A stretch of DNA of 64,000 bases from Pascua guehoae (Eukaryota; Basidiomycota; Tremellomycetes; Trichosporonales; Trichosporonaceae). Below the pieces are notes generated by a model, which worked only from the letters and a program-made list of their open reading frames with translations, had not been told where the DNA came from and made no database searches. The position numbers were made by a program, and so were the translations under genes. The DNA is taken from NCBI GenBank assembly GCA_001600415.1, contig BCJX01000007.1:434999-498998 (forward strand), given 5' to 3'. Below are positions 43,373-55,288 of the stretch, in pieces (positions within the stretch are counted from its first letter, which is position 1; every line of letters begins with the position of its first letter).

Positions 43373-45544
43373 ACGACGGGAAGAACGTGACCGTGCCGTC
43401 CCGCGTCGTTGAAAACGGCCGACTTGCCGAGCCGTGCAGCTAGCTGTTTGGCCGATAGTCGGCTTCTCTGCTTCTTATCGCCCGTCGCTTCGTACCCTGT
43501 CTGCCTGTGATCCCGCGACGACCACGTCGAGACGGGATGGTCCCCGACGCCATCCGAGGGTTACAATAATACCTCCCCATCCCCATCACTCGCTCTCACG
43601 GTCACTCGTCTCGTCGCCTCCCCGTGTCTCGCTTCACACAACCCGACCCGAGCATGGCGACACATGAGCGGACCAACCCTCATTCCTTCTCCACGGATAT
43701 TCATTCCCATTACCAACACTCTTTGAACTTTGACACTCCATAATGTGCACCGTTGCTGTATTCTACCTCTGTGCATCTTGCCAGCTGCACCATGGCTAGC
43801 AGCCAATGGTGCCAATGTCGTATCTTGATATCCATTGGCAATATGCACGCCACATCGTCGGTCAACAGTCGCATGACCAGTGACAAACGAGCTGCAGTAG
43901 GTATGTACCTACGGTGGTAACCATGGGATAAATCGCGCGGGAGCGGCTGTGTCTTGCGCAGTAGACCGCTATCCCGTCCAGCATACCGCGACCTGCAAAC
44001 CCTCTGTACGCCGAGCTGTCACTGGTCACGATGCACCGTGTGCGCCTGCTCTGCTTGTTGCGAGTACGAATCCACGCCGCTGGCCGGTGGCATGTTCGAG
44101 ATTGTTTGGCAGCGCGTGGTCAGGGTTGTATGTGCACTGCCTCGCCACTGCGCGTTGGGTCTTCTAAAGCCCGCTCTAGCCACTCTGTATGCACATCCAT
44201 CTGCCACACAGCGCCAGTAGTGTTCTCAAACTGCTCGGGTCTCGGCTGTTCCAAACGGTGCACCCGAGCTATGCGAGTGGCGGCAGGCACCAAGTGGAGC
44301 CAAACATGACATCAAGAAATGAAATGCGCACCACTTTCAAATCCACGCCAAACTCTCCTCCCAAAGGTCGAGTGATAAGTGACGCACACCACGTCCCAGG
44401 ACCCAGGTACATGCAGCTCCAACCCGACGCCCGAGGCATGGAGGACCTGTTTTCTTTGCGCGACTTTGTCAGTGGTGACAGACTGCACGACCTGTAGCGA
44501 GTACCACAACAAAGCTTTGGCCAATGCCTGCTTGTGTGCTTGTGTATTCACGTGTGAGTGATCCTGAATGCATCGCCGGCGGCTGCGCATGTGCGCAGGC
44601 GGGCGTGCAGTGCACAGCGTAAATGAGATCTGAAAGCTTGAAACCGGGATTGATTTGAATGTGTGCCAAAGCAAAGGAGAGTGGAATCGGTTTTGGCAGC
44701 TGGGTGCAGGCTGCCGACGCCACAGAGCTGCCTCGGCATCAATCACCCACAGTGTGCGTGTCGTGCCTAGCTGGCTGACCACCGACCGTCAGGAGCACGC
44801 GGTTCCAATATCCACCCGTGCACCCGCCCATGCGCCATGCGCAGCACCCTCCGCCCGAGCAGGACGACAAGCGACCCAACTGCCTTTTCGTGAAAGCCGA
44901 ATGGTGACTAGGAGCAAAGTGGGTGTTGGCGGTCAGCACATATATCTGTGAATGAGGGTTATTGCATGCATGTCAACATCTCTTGCCTCTCTGATAACCT
45001 CGTCGTCGACACAGTCTTCATCCTCTGTTGCTTGGTTGGCCGAAAAGCAAGAGGGGTGCTGCGGTTTCCCTTGGCCAAGCGTGGATTTGTCCTTGGCGAG
45101 TGGATTCTGCATTGTGATTGGCCCATTCCCTCCTTGGATGCTTTTAGGTCTTCTTGCCCCCAAAATAGGTACATGGGGTGGCCATCCCCCGCTATTCTTA
45201 GAACCACCCACCCATATTCATCCCATCCCCATTCTCCTTTCAACCACTCCACCCACCCCCACCCATCTCCACCAACGACAAGACACGTCCTCGTCGACTA
45301 GCCCTCCGACTCCGAACACGTCTTGGACGGCATTGACCTCTTTATCGACAGCCAAACAGCCCTCCAACTTTGCGTACCTCGCCCACCGTCTCTGGCCGAC
45401 TCTCCGCTCGTTCCTACCTGCTCTCCTCCTCTCGCGCGCTCCACCCAACTGTGCACCGGGGGGCGCTTTACAATCCCACCCCACCCCACTTGGATAGATC
45501 AGACCCCGACTCGCAGGTCTTGGCATTGTTCTTGGCATCCAACG
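43373..45544. other. 2.2-kb region without a convincing gene
   Basis: Upstream of the MADS-box gene, probably with long regulatory sequence. Open frames such as 44312-44782 (-), 44933-45211 (-) and 44952-45497 (+) show no conserved domain. A CACATATATC at 44937-44946 is TATA-like but has no gene attached. Confidence 0.4.
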
Positions 45545-47124
45545 ATGGGCCGTAAAAAGATCGAGATCAAGCCGCTCACGGTGCGTACTCTGCTGATACT
45601 GGGCGGCGCGTCGTCGCCGCTCGTCGTGTGCCATCTATCTTTGCGTATGCCAAGACGTCGTCGCGGATGGGGATCTAGTACGGCCGAGTGCAGGTCGCAA
45701 GAGGCATAATCCTCGGGCATTGCGTGTTTCAAGCGGGGTCTATGCCTGTACCACTCTCATGCTGCTGTCCTCGCCCTCACTGCACTGGGGCAACGCCCTA
45801 CCCCCCTCGCCAATGATCAACCGATCCGGGTGCTAACCCAACAGGACGAGCGCAACCGCAATGTCACGTTTCTCAAGCGCAAGGCGGGCTTGATGAAGAA
45901 GGCGTACGAGCTGAGCGTGCTCTGTGGCGTGACCGTGTCGCTGCTCATTTTTTCCAACAATGGCAAGCCATACGAGTTTTCCAGCGGCGACTTTGACACC
46001 GAGGTCGACCGGTACAACGAGTACGAGGGCATGATTGAGCGCCGGCGCGCGGCCGAGTTTGAGGCGCTGGCGGCTGCGGGCGACGATTCGGACGACGACG
46101 ACGAGGGCCGCTCGGCTGCGGGTGGCGCAGGTGGCAAGAAGGCTGCGGGGCCGACAAAGTCGCTCAAGGGCAAAGAGACGTTCAAGGCGCGGCGCGTGTC
46201 GCGCGGCGGTATGCAAGATGACCGGCGTGGCGGGCGCGGCAGCTTTGCCGAAGGCGGCGACCACAGCTTTGTGACGGGTCTCCTCGACGACGAGCGGGCG
46301 AATGGCGACCCGGGCCAGATGCCGCAGCGCCCAGACTCTCCGGTGTGTACCAAGCCTCTACCTTTGTTCACTCGCGCTGACTTTTCTTCCAGACGAGCGC
46401 AGGCCTCTCGTACGCACTGGGACTGCACTCGCAACAGTCGTCGTCTGCGCCGTCTGGCGGATGGAACTCGTACCGTTCTGGCGGCTTCCAACTCCCGTTC
46501 CCGCAGCCGGGCGCGCCATACCTCCCCACGGCACCCGGTGGGGCGCTGTCGCTCGAGGCCAACGTCCCGTGGGGCAACCAGATGATCACGACGTATGCGT
46601 GGCTCCAGATCCAGCAGGCGCACCAGGAACAAAAGCGCCAACTGCTCGAAAAGCAGCAGCAGCAGCTCCTCGAACTGACGTCGCGGTCTGGCGGCGCCTT
46701 TTTCCGCGACATTCTCGGCAGCGGCGGCGGCGCCAGCGGCAGCGGGAGCGGCGGCGTGTCCCAGAGCACGAGCAACTCGAGCTGGAACGAGTTTGTATGG
46801 CCCACCGCCCCCGCGGGCGCAGGCGACGAACTGCCCCCACCTGGTCCACCACCCGGCCCCGGACCCAGCCTCGGCGGCGGCGGCGGCATGTCCACGCCCC
46901 CGGACGACGACCTCGTCTGGGCCCTCTCGGGCGGACACGCACACCACTCGGCCCAGCACGCACACGCCCAGCAGCAGCACATGCAGCAGCAACAGGGCTA
47001 CTTTGGCGACTATGCCCAGGGCATCGACGTCCTCACCCCGGCCTCGCTCGTGGACCGCAAACGCACGCGCGATAGCGATATCAGAGACTTGCGCCATCCC
47101 GACATGCACAAGCGCCGCAAGTAG
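45545..47124 (+). CDS. MADS-box transcription factor, Rlm1/Smp1 (MEF2-like) type
   Basis: Exons 45545-45580, 45845-46342 and 46393-47124, giving 421 residues. The MADS domain (residues 1-~60) is [41 protein letters not shown] and [18 protein letters not shown]; a 12-codon first exon is common in fungal genes of this group. It is followed by an acidic stretch (DDSDDDDEG) and Gln-, Gly- and Pro-rich regions ([20 protein letters not shown]) that look like activation domains, and a basic end [16 protein letters not shown]2-type fungal MADS factors act in the nucleus below the cell-wall-integrity MAP kinase. By homology this is the likely role. Confidence 0.92.
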
Positions 47125-47875
47125 CGAGCTCGAGCTGGGGCGGGACGTGGTGGACAAGGCCCAGGCAGCAGCGACCTTTATGCTGCTGCCGGCGCCTACG
47201 ACTGTATTCTGTTTGTTTTGTTGTAGACTGGCTGGACCAACTCTCGGATGTAGTAGAACATTTCGCGGCGACCCCCGATGCATCGGGATAGACATCGCTG
47301 GAGCGCTGGAGGATGCGGTGGTGAGGAAATCTGGCATGAGGCCGCACGACAGGCGGGCTGCCACAAAGTGTCTAGAATGCGAGGCAACTCGCACCGTGGC
47401 AAGTGTTTCAGCGGTGCCGCACGGCCCTGCACACAGCCCCTGACGCCCCGTGCTCAGTGTGGCAGTCTCTCACTTGTGGGCCCCACCTGTATCCCTGGGG
47501 TGGTTTCTCGACGCCATCTGTACCCGCAGGCGAGGTAAAGCAACATGGCCTGATCAAGAATGTTTGCGTCTGCATCATTCGGGACTGTACAGACTGCACG
47601 ACAAGCTCACGCAGACCACGTCCCCAAGCATGGCCTAGGTGCCCAATTCTGCCCCGGCTCGCTCTCCACAGTGCTTAGGTGGCCAACCTGGACCACGCCA
47701 ATAAGAGCAAGAGCATCCCGTATGACCCAAAACGATCCAGGCTGGCACAGGAGACGGATCACAAGTCTAGAAATCGAGAAGGCGTACCTGCACCCACCAC
47801 CTTCCGGTTATGCGATTTCGGCAATGGCACGAGCGCGGCCGTGGGTGGTACGAAATGCGGAACAGATATGCAGCG
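47125..47875. other. Gap between MADS-box gene and tRNA-Asn cluster
   Basis: No gene or repeat recognised. Confidence 0.4.
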
Positions 47876-47965
47876 TGTCCTATGGCTCAGTAGGTAGAGC
47901 ATTCGACTGTTAAAAGTATGACTTTCGACATCGAAAGGTCCACAGTTCAAGCCTGTGTGGGACAG
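47876..47965 (+). tRNA. tRNA-Asn (GTT), copy 1, with intron
   Basis: Acceptor TGTCCTA/TGGGACA, D arm GCTC-AGTAGGTA-GAGC, anticodon stem TTCGA/TCGAA, loop CTGTTA-A with anticodon GTT, T arm CACAG-TTCAAGC-CTGTG, discriminator G. A 17-nt intron follows position 37. T-rich sequence follows the 3' end (Pol III terminator). Confidence 0.95.
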
Positions 47966-48226
47966 CTTTTTATTCACAGAGGGTTGCAGAGGTGCGAGAG
48001 TGCATACAGCGTGGTGGTCCCAGAGTGCCAGTGCCCAGTACTCGCTGTATTCGTCTTTGTACGCCAGCACCCCGCATCACCCAAACACTCCCCAAGGCAA
48101 AAAGACGCATACCGAGTCAAGTCGTCGAGGTATGCGTGGCAGCCTGCCATCCAACACTGCGCGTGTCATGTAATGCTCGCAGTGACCAGAGCGTGCCAGT
48201 GCGGATTCCGGAACTGCAGTAACGCG

Positions 48227-48312
48227 TGTCCTATGGCTCAGTAGGTAGAGCATTCGACTGTTAATCAACCATTAACATCGAAAGGTCCACAGTTCAAGCC
48301 TGTGTGGGACAG
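48227..48312 (+). tRNA. tRNA-Asn (GTT), copy 2, with intron
   Basis: Mature part identical to copy 1; the intron is 13 nt and different in sequence (ATCAACCATTAAC). A T5 run follows the 3' end. Confidence 0.95.
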
Positions 48313-49123
48313 CTTTTTGCCGAGGCGGTTTACAAAGGTTCCTAGGCGATTGCAGGCTTGCCAGGGGTGGTGGCGGCCGAGCGGCAGCACCACATGCATT
48401 CCGCTTAGTTTACAACAGCTCGACGAGGGCTGTAGAGATTGGGGGCACTATCTGCAGCGTTGGGGGTATCAAAATGGTACGCAAACGGTGCAAGAATCAG
48501 TATTGTGAGAGGCAGAGTGCAGAGTATGCAGAGTGTCAATTGTACAATGGTACGGACTTGTGGGTGCTGGTGCGCCCTTGTGCCAGTGTCATGGCCTTGT
48601 TACCTTGTGGACACGGGTCAGCACAAACTAGGGCCCCCAGAGGCTTTGGGGCGCAAAAGTTGGAGGCGTTGCAGAGAGAAAAGAGAAAAGAGACGCGAGG
48701 CAAGTGCCTGCCTGCCTGCCACAGCTGAGAATCTTCTCATTCATCATATGTACGGTGTACTGGACAAGATCCCCTCATACAGCGTCTACCCACACTCCTG
48801 ACCGGTGAACTACAATACTACCCCGTCCGCTGGCAACGTGCTGTCTTGTGCGTCTACCCGACTACTGGCACCCCATCACATCACACGGCACCATGCCTCT
48901 TGCACTCGCCGCCGTTCGGGCCAAACTGTCGCACAGGCATGACCTGTGGACCTTTTTTCAGACCGGGCTCAGGCTTGGAGCTACAGTAGGTCCGTTTGTG
49001 CACTTCCGTTGCGCATTCCAGGTCAACTGCGCAAAGGACACCGAGGCCAGAGTAATGGTACACTCCAAGAACACATTGACCACACGGCACCACCAACCCG
49101 TAACGCGCGAATGGGGCAAAAAG
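48313..49123. other. Spacer inside the tRNA-Asn cluster
   Basis: About 800 bases between the inner facing tRNA genes. No coding or RNA gene recognised. Confidence 0.4.
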
Positions 49124-49213
49124 CTGTCCCACACAGGCTTGAACTGTGGACCTTTCGATGTTGAAAGCTGTACTTTTAACAGTCGAATGCTCTACCTACT
49201 GAGCCATAGGACA
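49124..49213 (-). tRNA. tRNA-Asn (GTT), copy 3, with intron
   Basis: Same mature sequence on the minus strand, 17-nt intron (AAAGTACAGCTTTCAAC) related to copy 1's. T-rich 3' flank on the transcribed strand (AGCTTTTTGCCCC). Confidence 0.95.
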
Positions 49214-49698
49214 CGCGTTGCGATGCTGTTTCAGAATTCACGCCCCTGCACTCAAGTCATTACATACATCACATGAGGCCGGGAAGAGGTGCAGGCATAC
49301 CTCTGTCCAACTTCTAGACTCGTTATCCGTCTTCATTGCCGGCCTGGATCGTGTGTTTGGTTGATCCCAGATGCTCTTATTTGCATTGTCCGGTGTAGAC
49401 ACCACAAAGCAATAGGACCATGACACTGGCAGAAGGGAACCCAGCACCTACAAGTCCGTGCCGTTGTTCAATTGATACTCTGCATTGCTCTGTCTCTCAC
49501 AATACCCTTTCTTGCACCGTTTGCGTGCCCATTTGATACCCCCAACGGTGCCGATCGTACTCGCAAGCTCCACAGCTCTCGTCGAGCTGCTGTAAACCAA
49601 GCGGGACACATCATGTGGTGCTGCCGCTGTGCGGCTACCAACCTAGCGGCTACCAACCTAGCCTGCCTACTCCGCGAACCTCCAGGCATGCCAAAAAG

Positions 49699-49788
49699 CT
49701 GTCCCACACAGGCTTGAACTGTGGACCTTTCGATGTTGAGAGTTTTACTTTTAACAGTCGAATGCTCTACCTACTGAGCCATAGGACA
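49699..49788 (-). tRNA. tRNA-Asn (GTT), copy 4, with intron
   Basis: Same mature sequence on the minus strand, 17-nt intron (AAAGTAAAACTCTCAAC). Faces copies 1 and 2. Confidence 0.95.
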
Positions 49789-49807
49789 TTCTATAATCAC
49801 GAGATGA

Positions 49808-49940
49808 TGATTGCGAGGTGATGGTGAGGATGTGGTGGTGGTGGAGGTGGTGGTGGTGGCGGATGTGGCAATGTGGTGGCAATGTGTGGCAATGTGGCGT
49901 GTGGCGACGATGTGGCGACGTGGCGACGTGGCGACGTTGC
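49808..49940. repeat. G/T-rich minisatellite (GGTGGTGGTGG, GTGGCGAC units)
   Basis: Short repeats directly upstream of tRNA-Asn copy 4: GTGGTGGTGGAGGTGG, then GGCAATGTGT-type units, then three GTGGCGAC units. Confidence 0.8.
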
Positions 49941-50663
49941 GGCGTGCTGTCAAGCCTTGTTTCGATGGTCACTGATCCTATGTTCTTGGACGAGTGAGGT
50001 AAAGAAGAACAAAGGTGGATGGGGTGAAAGCCAAGGGGGGAGGCCTTGGTCTAGCACTGTTCGCCCTCCCCAACCAAAAAGTGAAGATGTGTAGGGTAAG
50101 TGTAATAGTACACGTTCTCAGCCGCGTTCCCACATGTTCATGAAGCGAATCCGCCGAGATGCCCTTTCGACGGTATTTAGGATACCTTTTGGGTAGAAGG
50201 ATAGTGCGGCTTCGTGGCGCTATTACAGTAAGAACCTGAAGACGGAGAAGAATATACCCCAGCGAGAAATGAGAAGTGGCCATAACCTCCCAGTGGAATT
50301 GATACCTGAGAGCGTAGAAAGCCGTGCGTGAGCTACTATGCAACGACGCCACGAGCAAACAGTGTGTACTGTCAAGGCTTCCAACCAAGGTCTGTGGGTG
50401 GCCCCAGCCGGATCACAGGAATTTGCAAAAACAACGGTGGACCGGGCCACCTCGCCATCGGCAACGACCTCTTCACACCAGCCATCGCCATCGGGAAGGC
50501 ATCTCGGTGGGCCCCCTCTGATGAACCTATCTAGAACGTAGCAGACAAACGTGGCATAGCGCAGATGACAAACTTGAGCGCACCGACACAATGTCCAACC
50601 TCTGCTCTATTGCTTGGCCTTGGCCTTCATAACGATTACTTTCTCCTCCCCCTTCCCCCCGCA
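49941..50663. other. Intergenic, no gene seen
   Basis: Between the tRNA cluster and the F-box-like gene's 3' end. No feature recognised. Confidence 0.4.
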
Positions 50664-51915
50664 TCACCCACCTCCCTGTCCGCCCTCCCGCCACGCCACA
50701 TAGCCCACCCCACGCTCAACCGCGAGCATAAGCGGCGTGAAATCGTGCTGTAGCATGTACTCGCTCTCGTCGAGCAGGACAATCTCGCCTCGGGGCCTGG
50801 GCAGCAGCGTAAAGTATCGCTCGCGAAACGCCTCCCAATCGGTTGATCCTGCGGGGCCAGGGGGCGGGACCACGCCAAACAGTGTCGCCCTCACACGCTC
50901 GAACCCGACCACTGTGACTGTGGCTCCTGACCGGGCAAGATAGGCAATCAGACTCTTGAATCTCTCCAGGTTTGCCGCTTTTTCCGCCTCTGACGCCCCA
51001 GATGCCTCGGGTGTATCCGCCGTCTTGTCTTGCCGTGACGACTGGCGCACGACGAGATGGACGACAATGGTCCTTGTTGGCGCGTAGTCCAGAATTTCCG
51101 ACGCGTCAATGCTCGGTCCCGCTGGGATCGCGGTCGGGGTGTAGCGCAGCGCAAAGACAACTTTGGGGGTATCAAGGAGGATGTCGTCGAGTCGGTACAA
51201 GTCGTTGATTGTCGGTTTTTCCCCAGTCATGTCGAGGAGGTAGATGGCAACGGGGGCGTACACGCAGTTGCGGCGGCGGAGGCGGTGGGTCCGGACAATG
51301 GGGACCCTCATGATATCCAAGTCCGCTCGTACGGCCCCCAGGTCGAGGATGGTCATGTTGGATTCCGCGAGCCATGTGCGGGTATAGTGTGTGAATGGCA
51401 TGTCTGTAACGCAGGCCGAAAGCGGCCCCGACGACAGGTTGGATGGCGTCGCGGGGGGCTGCTTCAACCAGGACTGCGCTGACCAGGTTTCGGCTAAACC
51501 AGTCGTACTCGGCTCGCTCACACTCGCGGCCCAGACGGTACACGTCAAACAGGACGAAATGCGACCCCACCGACTCTGCACTCCAGCTGTCCTTGAGCAG
51601 CATTCGGAGCGCGCGGGGAAAAGGCACCTGCCGAACGGCGACGTGTGTCCCGTGGTCAACGCCCAGGCGCGCCCGGAGAGAACGGCACGTCTGGGCCAGC
51701 CGCCACCGCGCTTCGGGGTGGGCGTACGAGATGATCGTGTCGAAAATGTGTGGGAAGAACTGGTGGTCCAGGGTGGGTTGCAGGGGGGAGAGCCGTGTTG
51801 GTGTTGGGGAGAGCGCCGCAGACGTGACTGGGGCAACAGGGAGAGGGCCTGAGGGGCTTTGGTGGTCAGTGTCGAGTGCCCTCGTGGGCATACCGGGTGG
51901 ATTGCTTGCTGGCAT
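50664..51915 (-). pseudogene. F-box-like gene with frame disruption
   Basis: From the ATG at 51915 the frame reads MPASNPPGMPTRALDTDH, then LDHQFFPHIFDTIISYAHPE with RWRLAQTCRSLRARLGVD, an F-box-like N-terminus related to the 22.7-24.1 kb gene. It continues to DAIQPVVGAAFGLRY near 51420. Beyond that, coherent sequence (MPFTHYTRTWLAESN, MTILDLGAVRADLDIMRVP, VAIYLLDMTGE, VVFALRYTPTAI, ATVTVVGFERV) is in another frame, to a stop at 50664. No GT-AG intron near 51400-51440 repairs this, so there is a 1-base indel, either real (pseudogene) or a sequencing error. Intact it would be about 416 residues. Confidence 0.6.
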
Positions 51916-51999
51916 GATTGGCCACCGAAGTGAGAGACAGAGAGTAAGTGAGTTTGTGATTGCAGGGACTCGTAGTTGAACTGTCACAGGTCATGGGTA

Positions 52000-52305
52000 T
52001 CACAAGACTGATCCGCCTACCCGCCTCAGCTGAGCGGCGGCATTTCGAAACACGAGCCCCATAGGTACAGCTGTGTTGAAACGTTGGCAACGGTGTGAGC
52101 AATGGAGTACCGTGAGGCCCACAGTCTTGCGTTGCTTGATGAACCAACGTAGCTTGACGGGCAGCTCCTTGAACGCCCAAAGGGACAGCTGGTGAGCGGC
52201 CCACGGTTCTATGGGACCGAATACCGCCGCCGTTCGAGGCTGCCGCGCACACCATACCGTGCACCTCTGCGTCTCTGGACAGCACTCGCACTGCCTGACC
52301 GACAT
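52000..52305 (-). CDS. Hypothetical small protein
   Basis: 101-codon minus-strand frame with an ATG, C/G-ending codons over much of its length and a cysteine-rich start (CECCPETQRCTVWC), then AAHQLSLWAFKELPVKLRWF. It has no recognised domain and does not fit the array motif. It may be chance. Confidence 0.2.
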   Translation of the reverse strand: MSVRQCECCPETQRCTVWCARQPRTAAVFGPIEPWAAHQLSLWAFKELPVKLRWFIKQRKTVGLTVLHCSHRCQRFNTAVPMGLVFRNAAAQLRRVGGSVL

Positions 52306-52445
52306 GGCAAAGGCCTAAACAGAGTGATGTGTGATGCATGCTATGCCTTCTAATGCCATTGCTAACCCTTGCTGTACAAGCAAAATCTGTACGTACACCG
52401 CGCCCAACGCCTCTCCTCTCCGCAGCTCTCCAACCGGGTTTTGGG

Positions 52446-54365
52446 CTAGCTCGACACGGGCTGTGCGCTGGGGTAGTTTTCAAACCCTTGGCTCCGCTGC
52501 ACAACATCCTCGGGGGCGTCGGGGACAGCGTGGCCCATGTCGTTGCGGCGCGCGCGGAAAAAGGTGTACGAGAGGACCACGTCGTCAATGTTGTCGAGCG
52601 TAGGGTCGTCGACAGCGTCGCGGTCAATGAAGAAGAAGACGGGCAGGTCGACCTCTTCGCCCGCGCGGATCTTTTGTTCCTCAAAGCAGAAACACTCGAC
52701 CTTTGCAAAGTAGGGTGCAATCTGGGTGTTAGCGAGGAAGTGAGCGGGCGGTGAGCAGAGGGGAGGAGGGAGTCAGAGGTACAGTTGAGGAGCAAGGGTC
52801 CACAAAGTGAAAATGCCACACCAAAAAGGCATGGCGCATGCAAGCACAGGCTGGCTAGAAGGAGGAGAACAAGCATCTGTGTTGAAAGAGCTTGGTCAAG
52901 CGTCGTATCCAGTTGGAACGCTCGCCCTGCAACGTTCCGTGCCGCGAGCCCGTCCTCCGTGGTACACATCCTTGAAGTGGTGCGATGGCATGCCGGTCTC
53001 AAAGACCACTAGCGGACAGCCATAGTTGAGCAAACCTCAACACCATCCTCCTCTAAGACAGAGTGACCAACGGCGTTACCCGTCATCCCTTGCTTCCCAG
53101 CAATAAGGAGAGGTCCCAGCACAGGAGGTCAATCGATCAACATGGCAACGACTATCTCCAACAGGACGCAGCCCGACAAGCTCCCAGGCATCGCGGGGAG
53201 GTGCACCGACAGCATGGGCCAAGCATCTCCTTCAAGGACCCCGATAGAGCCCTTCTCTGCCCCCTTTCGGTTCTTTTCGCCCGGGACGAGTTTAGGTCCC
53301 GACGCAGAGCCGATTCCAAAAGCCGGCCAACATTCTCCGAGAGACAGCAAGAGGGAACAAGCCGCTCTGCCGCTCCGGATACACGCTGCCGATAGGGGGT
53401 CATGCTTCTCCACGTGTCCAAGATGGAGCCGACGGAAGGAGAGCTCCGACCCCGTCCACATCTCCGAGAGGGCAGAGACCGGCAATAGCGAATAAGGATT
53501 GGTCGAGGCAACTCGGCATTGCCTCTTGCGCCCATGGACAAACACAAGCTTTCCCAGGACCCCAGAATTCCGTCGCCAGCAGATAAGTGACTAGCAGACA
53601 GAGAGACAGCCGATCACGACTGGCCACTGGGCAGTTCTCATCACCATCACGGTCACCTCGTGCGCTTGCAACCACCGGCGTGTACTCAACATGCGCGACC
53701 CCATGTTGCCACTCGCCACTCGGCACCACAACCCCCATCGCCGCCCACAAACCCTCCTTTCCCCATCCTCCCTCCAACCTCGCGGCCAAACCCACCTTCT
53801 CAGGCGTCATATTATACGTCGCAATGCCAATCAGATCCTTATCGGAATTATTCTTGGCCGTGTAAAACGCCAGCGCCGTCTCGCCCGGCACAACCTTGAC
53901 GCTGCGCTGGACGGGCTCAAACGTCCACGGCAGCGTGTCATTCGACGTCGCCTCAAAGCGGACGGTAATCTGCCTCCCGCGCGACTCGGGCGTCGCGTAC
54001 AGGCGGTCGGCGGCAAAGCGTGCCGGGTCCGTCATGGGCGTGCCCGCGTAGCCCGTCGCGGCGCAAAAGGCGCGGTAGGCCGGCACAGCAGCGTACGTCA
54101 GGCCCATGGTGAGCGCCAGGCCGCCGACGGCGTACAGGACAATCGTGCGGTTGCGGCGCATGCGCGCCGCGTACATTTCCTCCAGGCGGGCTTGGTACGC
54201 GCGCGCCCCGGGAGACTGGCCGGCGGCACCAGCGGCACCGGAGGAGGAGGCGGCGGGGCGGGACGGGCCGGCGCTCGGGCCCGAGGTCGAGGCGAAGCGG
54301 CGCGGGATGAGCGGGCGGCGGCACGCGCTCAGTCCGAGGCGCGTGAGGGGGGTGGCGGCGCGCAT
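52446..54365 (-). CDS. COX11: COX11, cytochrome c oxidase copper-delivery protein
   Basis: Exons 53796-54365 and 52446-52721, minus strand, giving 281 residues, joined in phase 0 (TPEK/IAPYFAKVE). It has a mitochondrial presequence (MRAATPLTRLGLSACRRPLI), one transmembrane helix (TIVLYAVGGLALTMGLTYAA) followed by VPAYRAFCAATGY, then the intermembrane-space Ig-like domain: PWTFEPVQRSVKVVPGE, TAKNNSDKDLIGIATYNM, and the copper-binding KVECFCFEEQ (C-F-C). It continues DLPVFFFIDRD and VVLSYTFF as in the family. COX11 delivers copper to the CuB site of Cox1 at the inner membrane. Its intron is 1,074 nt, far longer than usual here. Confidence 0.95.
53142..53495 (+). other. 117-codon frame inside the COX11 intron
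   Basis: An ATG-initiated plus-strand frame (MATTISNRTQPDKLPGIAGR...) within the large intron. The opposite strand is also open (53129-53545). Neither shows a known domain. The intron may have received an insertion; I cannot tell whether anything is expressed from it. Confidence 0.2.
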
Positions 54366-55288
54366 GGTGTGGGAGTGATGAGGTGGGTGTAGGTGGTGTT
54401 GGCGGAGGTGAGATGAACGTCGACTTTTGGTCCGGGAGGGAACGGTCCGAGCCGGACGGCGGCCCTTGAGTGGGGGGACGGAATAATGGGGGGCCATGTG
54501 CCAATCTTGGCACCTTGGCAGTGGCAACACAGGCCAAATCGTCACAATGTGGTATCCCGGCAGGCCGGCAGGGATGCAGTCATGCATCATGCACGATGGC
54601 AGTCACATGCTAGTTACAGCTTGCAGGTCAGAGGAGAATCACGGAAGAGCTATGCACGAGACGAAGAGTCGCGATCAAGTGTGGAATTGCTGAACAGAAG
54701 CAAGATGCAAGCTGAGTTTGTGCGGTCGACGACCGTGGACAACAACAATCGACGTCGGCCACTCACGCGGACCTTCGTGATCTGCACATCCGAGTCGTTC
54801 CAGACCAGGCCACACCGTACCATACCATACCAGAACAGTCATCAAAATTGTAAGGTGGTCACCATTGGTAGATGAAGTGGCTCAACTCGAGTCGCTACTC
54901 TGGTGGCTCCGTGACTCCCATCTCAAATGGCTTATAGCTTAGAATTCTAGCTCCATCGTACAACATCTACTGTGATGCCCTATGCGCCACACCCACACTC
55001 TGGCCTAACTCGCAAGCCGGGCCTCGTCCCAGTCATCATCAGCATCGGTATCTGCCATGATCGTGCTCCGGCCGCCAGACGAGAGCACCTCCCACCCCTC
55101 GTCACTTGGGACGTCTAACCCGCGGGAGGTATCGGCGGGGGCAGGACGCGGTATACCTTCAAGTTGAGGTTTGGATCTGTGCTCGTCGTCTTCTCGCTCC
55201 CCACTCCCACTTTCTCCACTCTTCGCCTCCCCGTCCACCTGCCCCTCCCCTCCTCCTCCACGGGAAGACGCAGCACCGGTGCTTGCGC
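54366..55288. other. COX11 upstream region and ATG16 3' flank
   Basis: Mostly gene-free. Its right part (55005-55288) contains a minus-strand frame (VDGEAKSGESGSGERED... DDDWDEARLAS) open up to the ATG16 stop but in a different frame; see findings. Confidence 0.4.

Noticed and set aside
44312..44782. 156-codon minus-strand frame as another cysteine-rich array member
   Set aside because: It contains VVCVTYHS but lacks the CxxC pair and the conserved intron signature.
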